Shown in pieces: positions 19,815 to 28,145 of a stretch of 39,495 bases of DNA. Below the pieces are notes generated by a model. That model did not search any database, was not told where the DNA came from, and was given only the letters and a program-made list of their open reading frames with translations. Numbering within the stretch: the first letter of the stretch is position 1; every line of letters begins with the position of its first letter. The translations under genes and the position numbers were made by a program. Source of the stretch: Woeseia sp. (GTDB lineage Bacteria; Pseudomonadota; Gammaproteobacteria; Steroidobacterales; Woeseiaceae); the NCBI GenBank assembly GCA_013003155.1, contig JABDKF010000038.1:1-39495 (forward strand), read 5' to 3'.

Positions 19815-19853
19815 ATTTACCACCATGCGTATTTAAAGAAAAAAGTGGTAAAT
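19815..19853. promoter_or_regulatory. Perfect 9-bp inverted repeat ATTTACCAC-N21-GTGGTAAAT upstream of dctP (putative operator)
   Basis: Direct inspection: ATTTACCAC at 19815-19823 and GTGGTAAAT at 19845-19853; a further AAAGTGGT at 19883-19890. Confidence 0.4.
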
Positions 19854-19906
19854 AATTGTTAGAAACCGCGGAATATTAAAATAAAGTGGTTTTATTTGAC
19901 ACAAAA

Positions 19907-19932
19907 TGGCCCCAACCGTGAGGTTGGGGCCA
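19907..19932 (-). terminator. Perfect 11-bp stem / 4-nt loop hairpin; terminator-like on the minus strand
   Basis: TGGCCCCAACC-GTGA-GGTTGGGGCCA; on the minus strand followed by TTTTGTGTC. No confident minus-strand CDS precedes it. Confidence 0.5.
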
Positions 19933-20133
19933 CTCCTTCCGTGGACGGGCGCATTCTCGGGCTCTTCCCTGGGCCTGCACCCCGGCCGACATCGCCGCGG
20001 CCGCCCGTACCGCCCAGACTGCCACGCGCGCGCCACGGGATATGCCGTTGTTATTCGCCGTTGTTGAAATAAACTCGACTGCCCGCGGCGCCGGTAATCC
20101 AACGCGCGCCGCATTTCGGGAGGTATCCAGAAA

Positions 20134-20571
20134 TTGATCGGGTTACTGCAGCGCGTCCTCGAGGCGGACGTCAGCATCGCCGGGGAGACGGTAGGCCGCA
20201 TAGAGCGCGGTCTGTTGGTGTTTGCCGCCGTGCACCGCGACGACACGCCGCGGGATACCCGGCGGCTGGCCGAACGTATCGCGGGCTACCGGGTCTTCGC
20301 GGATGATACCGGCCGTATGAATCTCAGCCTGCGCGATACCGGCTTCGGCCTGCTGCTGGTGCCGCAGTTCACGTTGGCGGCCGATACCAGGAAGGGCATG
20401 CGCGCCAGCTTTACGCATGGCGCGCCTCCCGACAAGGCCGAGGAATACTTCCTGCAGCTCGTTGCCGAGTGCCGCGGGCTGATTGGCGCTGCAGAATGCG
20501 GTCGCTTTGGCGCGGACATGCAGGTCAGCCTGACAAATGACGGACCGGTCACATTTTGGCTGGAATCCTGA
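20134..20571 (+). CDS. dtd: D-aminoacyl-tRNA deacylase
   Basis: MIGLLQRVLEADVSIAGETVGRIERGLLVFAAVHRDD, FADDTGRMNLSLRDTG, LLLVPQFTLAADTRKGMRASF; TTG start with GGGAGG upstream. Confidence 0.95.
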   Translation: MIGLLQRVLEADVSIAGETVGRIERGLLVFAAVHRDDTPRDTRRLAERIAGYRVFADDTGRMNLSLRDTGFGLLLVPQFTLAADTRKGMRASFTHGAPPDKAEEYFLQLVAECRGLIGAAECGRFGADMQVSLTNDGPVTFWLES

Positions 20572-20712
20572 ATGAAATCATCGCGATCGGGACCGGCTTT
20601 GTTGCGCCTTGTAGCGTATCATGATCATAATTCGCGTCCCGCGCGCCGCCTGTGTCGGCGGGGGCGAGACGCAATTTAAATTTAGGGGCCATGCCCCGGG
20701 AGACACGTAAAG

Positions 20713-20955
20713 ATGTTCGCCAACATCGGTCCTGTTCAACTGCTGATTATCCTGGTCATTGTGCTGGCCATCTTCGGCACCAAACGATTGCGAAGTCTTG
20801 GCTCAGACCTCGGCAGCGCCGTGAAGGGTTTTCGCGGTGCCATGTCAGACGCCGACAAGGAAGAGGATGCGGAGCAGCTAAGCCACAAATCCAAGGACGC
20901 GGACTTCGACACCACCCCGGAAGCCGGGTCCGACAAGAAAGAAGAACACCGGTAA
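20713..20955 (+). CDS. tatA: Sec-independent protein translocase TatA
   Basis: [44 protein letters not shown]; first of tatABC. Confidence 0.95.
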   Translation: MFANIGPVQLLIILVIVLAIFGTKRLRSLGSDLGSAVKGFRGAMSDADKEEDAEQLSHKSKDADFDTTPEAGSDKKEEHR

Positions 20956-20961
20956 CCGCCC

Positions 20962-21384
20962 GTGTCGGGAATCGGCTTCAGCGAGCTGATAATACTTCTG
21001 CTTATTGGGCTCATCGTATTGGGGCCCGAGAGGCTGCCGCGTGTTGCTAATCAGCTAGGCGGCTGGATCGGAAAAGCGCGCCGCATGACGCGCGTCCTGA
21101 AACGTCAGCTTGAAGAAGAAATGGACCTGGGCGATATCCAGGACATCGTGCCGCCCGCCCGAACCAAACACTCAGGCTTGGGCTTTGAACCCCCCACCAG
21201 CGCAGCCGGCCTTGCTGCAACAACCACAACAGCCAACACCGAAAAAGACGACACCTGGTCTGCAGCTCATGATGCCGAGAGCGCGGGCACCGGCGTCGGC
21301 GACAGTCCGGCAGACGAGGGGGCAAGCAACGCCGCAGCGTCCGCCGTTGACGAGAAAGACAAGAACGAGAAAGGGCAGGCGTGA
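20962..21384 (+). CDS. tatB: Sec-independent protein translocase TatB
   Basis: MSGIGFSELIILLLIGLIVLGPERLPRVANQLGGWIGKARRM; between tatA and tatC. Confidence 0.94.
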   Translation: MSGIGFSELIILLLIGLIVLGPERLPRVANQLGGWIGKARRMTRVLKRQLEEEMDLGDIQDIVPPARTKHSGLGFEPPTSAAGLAATTTTANTEKDDTWSAAHDAESAGTGVGDSPADEGASNAAASAVDEKDKNEKGQA

Positions 21385-22169
21385 ACGCGAGTACCGAGCA
21401 AACATCTTCAGAAAACGCAGAGCCACTGGAAGAGGGTACGCTGCTATCGCACCTCGTCGAACTGCGTTCACGCCTGTTAAAAGTTGCCCTGGCGGTAGTG
21501 GGAATTTTTATCCTGCTGCTACCGTTTAGCAGTGAAATATTTTCTATAGCCTCGAAGCCGTTGCTCGCAGTTTTGCCGGGCGGCCGGATGATCGCAACGG
21601 CACCTGCCTCGCCGCTGATCGCACCTTTCAAGATGACCTTCTATATCGCGATTTTTCTCGCGATGCCGGTCGTGTTGTACCAGGTATGGGCGTTTATCGC
21701 GCCGGGCCTCTACCGCAAGGAAAAACGCTTTGCGGTGCCCCTGTTGGGTACCAGCATTTTGCTGTTCTATGCCGGCATCGCGTTTGCGTATTTCGTCGTA
21801 TTCCCGTTGATTTTCGGCTTTTTCACGCAAATCGCGCCTGCGGATGTCGAGGTCCAGCCCGACATTAGCGAGTTCCTGTCATTTATCGTGACCATCGTTT
21901 TTGCGTTCGGCCTCGCGTTTGAAGTGCCAATCGCCACCGTACTACTCGTCTGGACCGGCCTCGTGTCAAGAAAGAAGCTCGCCAGCGCGCGCCCTTACGT
22001 ATTTCTCGGTGCTTTTGTCATCGGCATGTTCCTGACGCCGCCGGATGTCATCAGCCAAACGCTGCTCGCTGTGCCGGTTTACTTGTTGTACGAGCTGGGT
22101 ATTCTCATGTCGCGCGTTGTCGCGTCGGACAATGAGGAAGACTCGGCAGCCGGGGGGGCGGAAAAGTAA
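21381..22169 (+). CDS. tatC: Sec-independent protein translocase TatC
   Basis: LLSHLVELRSRLLKVALAV, YQVWAFIAPGLYRKEKRF, FGLAFEVPIATVLLVWTGLVSRKKLASARPYVFLGAFVIGMFLTPPDVISQTLLAVP. Confidence 0.97.
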   Translation: MNASTEQTSSENAEPLEEGTLLSHLVELRSRLLKVALAVVGIFILLLPFSSEIFSIASKPLLAVLPGGRMIATAPASPLIAPFKMTFYIAIFLAMPVVLYQVWAFIAPGLYRKEKRFAVPLLGTSILLFYAGIAFAYFVVFPLIFGFFTQIAPADVEVQPDISEFLSFIVTIVFAFGLAFEVPIATVLLVWTGLVSRKKLASARPYVFLGAFVIGMFLTPPDVISQTLLAVPVYLLYELGILMSRVVASDNEEDSAAGGAEK

Positions 22170-22305
22170 GCAGGGCGACCTGCGTTTGGTTATTTCGTTG
22201 CGTACAAACTAATGTGTATGCTCGATAGAAAGTGGGGCGGGCCGCAAGGCCTGAATTTTAAGACGGCGGGCCATCGGTACCGCTGCTAGCAAAAAGAGAC
22301 TATTC

Positions 22306-23826
22306 ATGACGGATTCCGTTGCCACTGCGGCTAACGCTGCAAACGACAAACAACTGCTGGGCCATCCACGCGGACTGGCCACACTATTCTTTACAGAGAT
22401 GTGGGAACGGTTCAGTTATTACGGCATGCGCGCTTTACTCGTCTTGTTCATGACCGACCAGATCATGAATGGCGGCATGCAGCTCGACGATGCTTCCGCA
22501 ACAGCGATCTACGGCATTTACACGGCACTTGTATACCTTGTCGCGTTGCCGGGCGGCTGGATTGCCGATCGGCTGACCGGCGCGCAGCGCGCCGTGTTTT
22601 ATGGCGGCATTATCATTATGGCCGGTCACTTCGTGCTGGCGATTCCCTCGACCAACGCTTTTTTTATCGGACTCTTACTGGTTGTGCTCGGCACCGGTCT
22701 GTTGAAGCCGAATGTCAGTGCAATCGTCGGTGAGCTGTACACACCCGGTGACCCGCGCCGCGACGGCGGCTTTTCCATTTTTTACATGGGTATCAACCTC
22801 GGGGCGATGCTGGGACCGCTGGTCTGCGGCTCGCTGGCACAAAGTGCGAGCTTTGGCTGGCACTACGGTTTTGCGGCCGCCGGCGTGGGCATGTTGTTCG
22901 GCCTGATTCAGTTTCGCATGACTCAAGGGTACCTCGGAGAGGCCGGTCTCGAGCCGGCTCATGCGGCGGACCCGAATCACGATGCGGCTTCGCGGCGGCG
23001 CGGTTGGATGATGGTAGCTGTCGGAGTCGCCCTCATCGTGATCTTTACCGCACTGGGTTTGAGCGGCACTTTCGACCTTGATCCGGTAGCCATTTCCCGC
23101 GGATCCACCTACGTCATCCTCGCCGTCACCGCCGTATTTTTCATCAACATGTTTATGTTCGGCAAACTGACGCCAGTGGAAGCCAAACGAATTTACGTGT
23201 TCATTGCTCTGCTGGTTGGCTCGGCGATGTTCTGGTCCGGTTTCGAGCAGGCCGGCAGTTCGCTGAATATATTCGCGGACCGGTATACGCAACTTGAATT
23301 GGGTCCGATCACTTTGTTGTCCACCTGGTTCCAGTCCATCAATTCAATATTCATCATCATATTTGCACCGGTATTTGCCTGGTTGTGGGTATGGCTGGCA
23401 CAGCGCAACCTGAATCCTTCGACGCCGGCAAAGTTTGGTTTGGGCCTCGTGTTGCTGGCCGTCGGTTTTGGCATGATGGTTATTGCCTCGACGATTGTTG
23501 CCAGCGGCGATAAGGCAATGCCCACCTGGTTGATCCTGACCTACCTGTTCCACACCTTCGGTGAGCTTGCCCTTTCGCCCGTTGGACTGTCGGCCACTAC
23601 CAAGCTGGCGCCCAAGCGCTACGTCGGGCAATTAATGGGCATCTGGTTTGTGTCGATCGCGCTGGGTAATTTGATCGCGGGCCAGATCGCCGGCGACTTC
23701 GATCCGGACAACGTCGCTGCATTTCCGAGCCAGTACCTGACTATTGTGCTGACCACGGCGGGCACCGGCATCATCTTGCTGCTGTTCACCAAGCCGTTAA
23801 GGAAACTCATGGGCGGTGTGCACTAG
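22306..23826 (+). CDS. POT family proton-dependent oligopeptide transporter
   Basis: HPRGLATLFFTEMWERFSYYGMRALLVLFM (ExxERFxYY), GGWIADRLTGAQRAVFYGG, GTGLLKPNVSAIVGELY, FSIFYMGINLGAMLGPLVCG. Confidence 0.95.
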   Translation: MTDSVATAANAANDKQLLGHPRGLATLFFTEMWERFSYYGMRALLVLFMTDQIMNGGMQLDDASATAIYGIYTALVYLVALPGGWIADRLTGAQRAVFYGGIIIMAGHFVLAIPSTNAFFIGLLLVVLGTGLLKPNVSAIVGELYTPGDPRRDGGFSIFYMGINLGAMLGPLVCGSLAQSASFGWHYGFAAAGVGMLFGLIQFRMTQGYLGEAGLEPAHAADPNHDAASRRRGWMMVAVGVALIVIFTALGLSGTFDLDPVAISRGSTYVILAVTAVFFINMFMFGKLTPVEAKRIYVFIALLVGSAMFWSGFEQAGSSLNIFADRYTQLELGPITLLSTWFQSINSIFIIIFAPVFAWLWVWLAQRNLNPSTPAKFGLGLVLLAVGFGMMVIASTIVASGDKAMPTWLILTYLFHTFGELALSPVGLSATTKLAPKRYVGQLMGIWFVSIALGNLIAGQIAGDFDPDNVAAFPSQYLTIVLTTAGTGIILLLFTKPLRKLMGGVH

Positions 23827-25649
23827 TGAAAATATTCTCACTGCAAAAACTGCTGCTTTTATCCACCGTGTGCGTGCTCGCGGCCTGCGAGGTGCGCGTC
23901 GAAGCGGATGCACATGACGACGAGAATGCGGCTAATTTCGTCGCTCGCGTCAACGATGAGTTAGCGGAGCTCAGGCGTGAGTCTGGCGCCGCTGAATGGG
24001 TCAGGTCGACCTACATCATCCTCGACACTGCGATCGTCGCCGCCAAGGCCAGCGAAAAATACGCTGCCTGGCACAGCGCTACCGTTGCCGACTCACTGCG
24101 CTATGCGCGTGAGGATTTGCGTCCTGACGTCGCCCGCGCACTGAAGTTGCTGACGCTTAGTACCTCGGAACCGGCGCCGAACGACTTCGCGAAGCGCAAG
24201 GAGCTGGCGGCGCTCTCGACCGAACTCGGTGGCCTTTACGGCGCGGGTAAGTATTGCCCCGAGAGCAGTGGCGAAGAAACCTGTCTGAGCCTCGGTGATC
24301 TAGAGAACGTACTTGCCGAGAGCCGTGACTACGACAAGCAGCTGGACGCGTGGCGCGGCTGGCACACCATTTCGATACCGATGCGCGCGATGTATCAGCG
24401 GTTTGTCGAGCTCACCAACGAAGGCGCGCGCGAACTTAACTACGCCGACCTCGGTAAAATGTGGAAAGACAACTACGACATGTCGCCGGCAGCTTTCGAG
24501 GCGGAATCGTTGCGTCTCTATAACCAGGTGAAACCGCTGTACGACGCCTTGCATTGTCATGTGCGCGCAGAACTTGCAGAACACTACGGCACCGACAAGG
24601 TGCCGCTTGACGGACCCATACCTGCGCATCTGCTGGGCAATATGTGGGCGCAGGAGTGGGGCGAGATTTACGACCTGCTCGAACCGTACCCGGGCGTCGG
24701 CGACCTGGATGTTGATGCTGCGCTAGCCGCACAGAATTACACGCCAGTAAGTATGGTGGAATCCGCAGAACAGTTTTACGAATCTCTCGGCATGCCCGCA
24801 TTGCCCGCAACCTTTTGGGAGCGCTCGATGTTCAAAAAGCCGGCGGACCGTGAGGTCGTCTGCCATGCCAGCGCGTGGGGCCTCGACGGTGGTAACGATT
24901 TACGGATCAAGATGTGTATCGAGCCCGCGTACGAAGACCTGCGTGTGATTTATCACGAACTGGGTCACAACTATTACCAGGGCGCTTACAGAGACCAGCC
25001 GCCCTTGTTTCAAACCGGCGCGCACGGCGGTTTTCATGAAGCGATCGGCGACACGATCACGTTGTCGATGACGCCTGGCTATCTCGCCGAGGTAGGCCTG
25101 ATCGAATCCGCCGCCACGAGCGACGAGGCGACGATCAATCGCCAGATGCAGCAGGCCCTCGACAAAATTGCGTTCCTGCCGTTTGGCAAACTGATCGACG
25201 AATGGCGCTGGAATGTGTTTTCCGGCAAGACGGCGCCCGGCGATTACAACAAAGCCTGGTGGGAGCTGCGTACGCGCTACCAGGGCATCGCGCCCGCCGG
25301 GGTCCGCGGCGAGGAGTTCTTTGACCCGGGTGCCAAGTATCATGTGCCGGCCAACGTGTCCTACACGCGGTATTTCCTCGCGCGTATCCTGCAGTTTCAA
25401 TTTCAGCGATCGCTGTGCGAAACGGCGGGGCACACAGGCCCGTTGCATGAATGCTCTATCTACGGCAACAAGGAAGCAGGAGCACGCCTGCTGGCCATGC
25501 TCGAAGCCGGTGCCAGCCAGCCGTGGCAGGACACGCTGGAAAAACTGACCGGCACACGTGAAATGGACGCGACGGCGATTATTGATTATTTCCAGCCGTT
25601 GATGAACTGGCTCGAGGTCAGGAATCGCGATCGGACCTGCGGCTGGTGA
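23826..25649 (+). CDS. M2 family peptidyl-dipeptidase (ACE-like), predicted lipoprotein
   Basis: N-terminal LLLLSTVCVLAAC lipobox; YHELGHNYYQGAYRDQPPLFQTGAHGGFHEAIGDTI zinc site (HExxH plus downstream Glu). GTG start overlaps the transporter stop (TAGTG). Confidence 0.92.
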   Translation: MKIFSLQKLLLLSTVCVLAACEVRVEADAHDDENAANFVARVNDELAELRRESGAAEWVRSTYIILDTAIVAAKASEKYAAWHSATVADSLRYAREDLRPDVARALKLLTLSTSEPAPNDFAKRKELAALSTELGGLYGAGKYCPESSGEETCLSLGDLENVLAESRDYDKQLDAWRGWHTISIPMRAMYQRFVELTNEGARELNYADLGKMWKDNYDMSPAAFEAESLRLYNQVKPLYDALHCHVRAELAEHYGTDKVPLDGPIPAHLLGNMWAQEWGEIYDLLEPYPGVGDLDVDAALAAQNYTPVSMVESAEQFYESLGMPALPATFWERSMFKKPADREVVCHASAWGLDGGNDLRIKMCIEPAYEDLRVIYHELGHNYYQGAYRDQPPLFQTGAHGGFHEAIGDTITLSMTPGYLAEVGLIESAATSDEATINRQMQQALDKIAFLPFGKLIDEWRWNVFSGKTAPGDYNKAWWELRTRYQGIAPAGVRGEEFFDPGAKYHVPANVSYTRYFLARILQFQFQRSLCETAGHTGPLHECSIYGNKEAGARLLAMLEAGASQPWQDTLEKLTGTREMDATAIIDYFQPLMNWLEVRNRDRTCGW

Positions 25650-25736
25650 CGCGACGCGCAGCGCCATGGATGCTGTCGGGGAAGCAAAGCGCGTCGCTAT
25701 CTGGCGCAAGGTTGAAATAACGGGGAGTCAGGGCTA

Positions 25737-28139
25737 ATGCACGATTTCGAAAAGCTGGGTGCGTTTTATCTCGGCAGGCACGGTGATAAGAAGAGCGGCA
25801 AAGGCGCCGAGGAACTGGTCCTGTATGACTCAAAGGATCTGACGACGCATGCCGTCATCATAGGCATGACGGGCTCCGGTAAGACCGGGCTGGGTATTGG
25901 CCTGCTCGAAGAGGCAGCCCTTGATCACATCCCGGTGATTGCGATCGATCCCAAAGGCGATCTCGGCAACCTGATGCTGACGTTTCCCAAACTCAAGGCT
26001 GAGGACTTCCGGCCCTGGATCAACGAACGCGCCGCGCTCGACCAGGGGCAAACCCCGGACGAATTCGCGGCGGCCCAGGCTGCGCTCTGGAAGAAGGGCT
26101 TGAAAGGCTGGGGGCAGGACGGCAAGCGCATCACCAAGCTAAAGCAAAGCTCGGACGTGGCGATTTACACGCCGGGCAGCGAAGCGGGTCTGCCGATCTC
26201 AGTGCTGAAGTCGTTCTCTGCGCCACAGGAGGCGTTGCTGAATGATGGTGATTTATACCGCGAGCGGATACAGGCTACGGCGACCGGCATCCTGTCGCTG
26301 ATCGGCATTGATGCAGACCCGATCACCAGCCGCGAACACATACTGTTGTCACAAATTCTCGATCACAATTGGCGAGAAGGCCGCAGCCTCGATATCGCTG
26401 CGCTGATTGGCGCAATCCAGGCGCCGCCGATGAACAAGGTCGGCGTGCTGGACCTCGAATCTTTTTACCCCTCGAAGGATCGCTTTGGCCTTGCGATGCG
26501 CCTGAACAATCTGCTGGCTGCACCGGGTTTCGATGCCTGGATGCAGGGCGAGCCGCTGAGCGCTCAGGGACTGCTTTACACCAGCGACGGCAAACCGCGC
26601 ACATCGATCATGTCCATCGCCCATCTTGATGAAGCAAGCCGCATGTTCTTCGTCACGATGTTGTTGAACGAACTGATCGCCTGGATGCGCGCGCAACAAG
26701 GCACCTCAAGCCTGCGCGCAATTCTGTACATGGATGAAATCTTTGGCTACATGCCGCCAACCGCGAACCCGCCTTCAAAGCGTTTGTTCCTGACCCTGTT
26801 GAAACAGGCGCGGGCGTACGGCGTCGGGCTGGTGCTTGCCACGCAAAACCCGGTTGATCTCGATTACAAAGGCCTGTCCAACACCGGCACCTGGTTTATA
26901 GGACGTATGCAAACCGAACGCGACAAGGCGCGTGTCATGGAGGGCCTTGAAGGCGCAAGCCAGGGCGGCACTTTCGACAAGCAAAAAATGGAACGCACAC
27001 TCGCGGGCCTCGGCAAGCGCCGCTTCCTGTTGCACAACGTGCACGAAGACGAGGACGTGGTATTTGGTACGCGCTGGGTCATGTCCTATCTGGCCGGCCC
27101 TTTGACGCGTGACCAGATAGGCACCTTGATGCAGGATCGCGCGCCGGCCGAAACGGCGACTGCCGCTGCCCCGAGCGTCAAGAAAGCAGCGAAAGTTGTT
27201 GCCGCCCCCGTCCTGCCGCCCGGCATTCAGCAATATTATGTGCCAGCGACTGGCGGCGACATTGTCTACTACCCACGCCTGCTGGGGGCAGTCGATATTG
27301 GTTACACAAGCGCGCGCTACAAGATCGACGATAATCGGGAATGCGTTCATACGCTTGAATTCGGAGATGGCCCGGTGGGCGTCGACTGGGATGATGCTGA
27401 ACCGTTTGCCATCGACGCAGATGACCTGGACACCGAGGCTGCGCCTGACAGCCGTTACGCCGATTGCCCCGCTGACGCGGGCGTAGCCAAGAACTACACC
27501 AAGTGGCGAAAAGACTACGCGCGCTGGATACGGCAGAACGAAACGATCTCTCTCTACAAGAACAAGCGCTTCAAGTTGACCTCTGAAGTCGCGGAGTCGG
27601 AAGGCGATTTTCGCGTGCGGTTGCAGCTACGCGCCAGCGAAGAGCGCGACAAGGCCATTGCGAAACTGCGTAAGCGCTACGCGACGAAAGCAACAACACT
27701 TGAGAACCGCTTGTTGCGGGCAACGCAGGCTGTCGAGCGCGAAGCACAGCAAAGCGGCAAGAAAAAACTCGATACGGCCTTGTCATTTGGCACCGCTATC
27801 CTTGGCGCCGTATTGGGGCGCAAGCGCTTGTCGGCGAGTACGGCGAGTCGGGTAGGCACCGCCATCCGCTCCGCGAGCGGCGCGCGCAAGGAGGCCGGGG
27901 ATGTCGAACGTGCCAAACAGACGCAGGCCAAGGTGCAGGCGGAAATCGGCAAGCTGAACAAGACTCTGCAAGAAGAAATCGATGCCCTGGATACGAGCTT
28001 CGACGCCCAAACAGAAGAGCTCGACGAGGTAACAGTGAGGCCAAAATCGACGGACATTCACATCGAGCTGTTCGGGCTTGCGTGGCTGCCGTATCGCGAC
28101 CAGGGTGACGGGCGGCTGCGCGCCGCGTGGGACGAGTAA
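25737..28139 (+). CDS. HerA/DUF853-like ATPase (FtsK-HerA superfamily) with coiled-coil C-terminus
   Basis: GMTGSGKTGLGIGLLEEA (Walker A), VIAIDPKGDLGNLML, ILYMDEIFGYMPPTANPPSKRLFLTLLKQARAYGVGLVLATQNPVDLDYKGLSNTGTWFIGR; C-terminal charged helical region. Confidence 0.85.
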   Translation: MHDFEKLGAFYLGRHGDKKSGKGAEELVLYDSKDLTTHAVIIGMTGSGKTGLGIGLLEEAALDHIPVIAIDPKGDLGNLMLTFPKLKAEDFRPWINERAALDQGQTPDEFAAAQAALWKKGLKGWGQDGKRITKLKQSSDVAIYTPGSEAGLPISVLKSFSAPQEALLNDGDLYRERIQATATGILSLIGIDADPITSREHILLSQILDHNWREGRSLDIAALIGAIQAPPMNKVGVLDLESFYPSKDRFGLAMRLNNLLAAPGFDAWMQGEPLSAQGLLYTSDGKPRTSIMSIAHLDEASRMFFVTMLLNELIAWMRAQQGTSSLRAILYMDEIFGYMPPTANPPSKRLFLTLLKQARAYGVGLVLATQNPVDLDYKGLSNTGTWFIGRMQTERDKARVMEGLEGASQGGTFDKQKMERTLAGLGKRRFLLHNVHEDEDVVFGTRWVMSYLAGPLTRDQIGTLMQDRAPAETATAAAPSVKKAAKVVAAPVLPPGIQQYYVPATGGDIVYYPRLLGAVDIGYTSARYKIDDNRECVHTLEFGDGPVGVDWDDAEPFAIDADDLDTEAAPDSRYADCPADAGVAKNYTKWRKDYARWIRQNETISLYKNKRFKLTSEVAESEGDFRVRLQLRASEERDKAIAKLRKRYATKATTLENRLLRATQAVEREAQQSGKKKLDTALSFGTAILGAVLGRKRLSASTASRVGTAIRSASGARKEAGDVERAKQTQAKVQAEIGKLNKTLQEEIDALDTSFDAQTEELDEVTVRPKSTDIHIELFGLAWLPYRDQGDGRLRAAWDE

Positions 28140-28145
28140 GCTGCC

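Noticed and set aside
19833-20246. 137-aa minus-strand ORF overlapping the dtd start
   Set aside because: Arg/Pro-rich translation typical of spurious GC-rich frames and antisense to the well supported dtd start; not called as CDS, although the region is listed as a finding.
22170-22183. Short hairpin GCAGG-GCGA-CCTGC immediately after tatC
   Set aside because: Only 5 bp with a weak T-rich tail; terminator-like but too short to claim.
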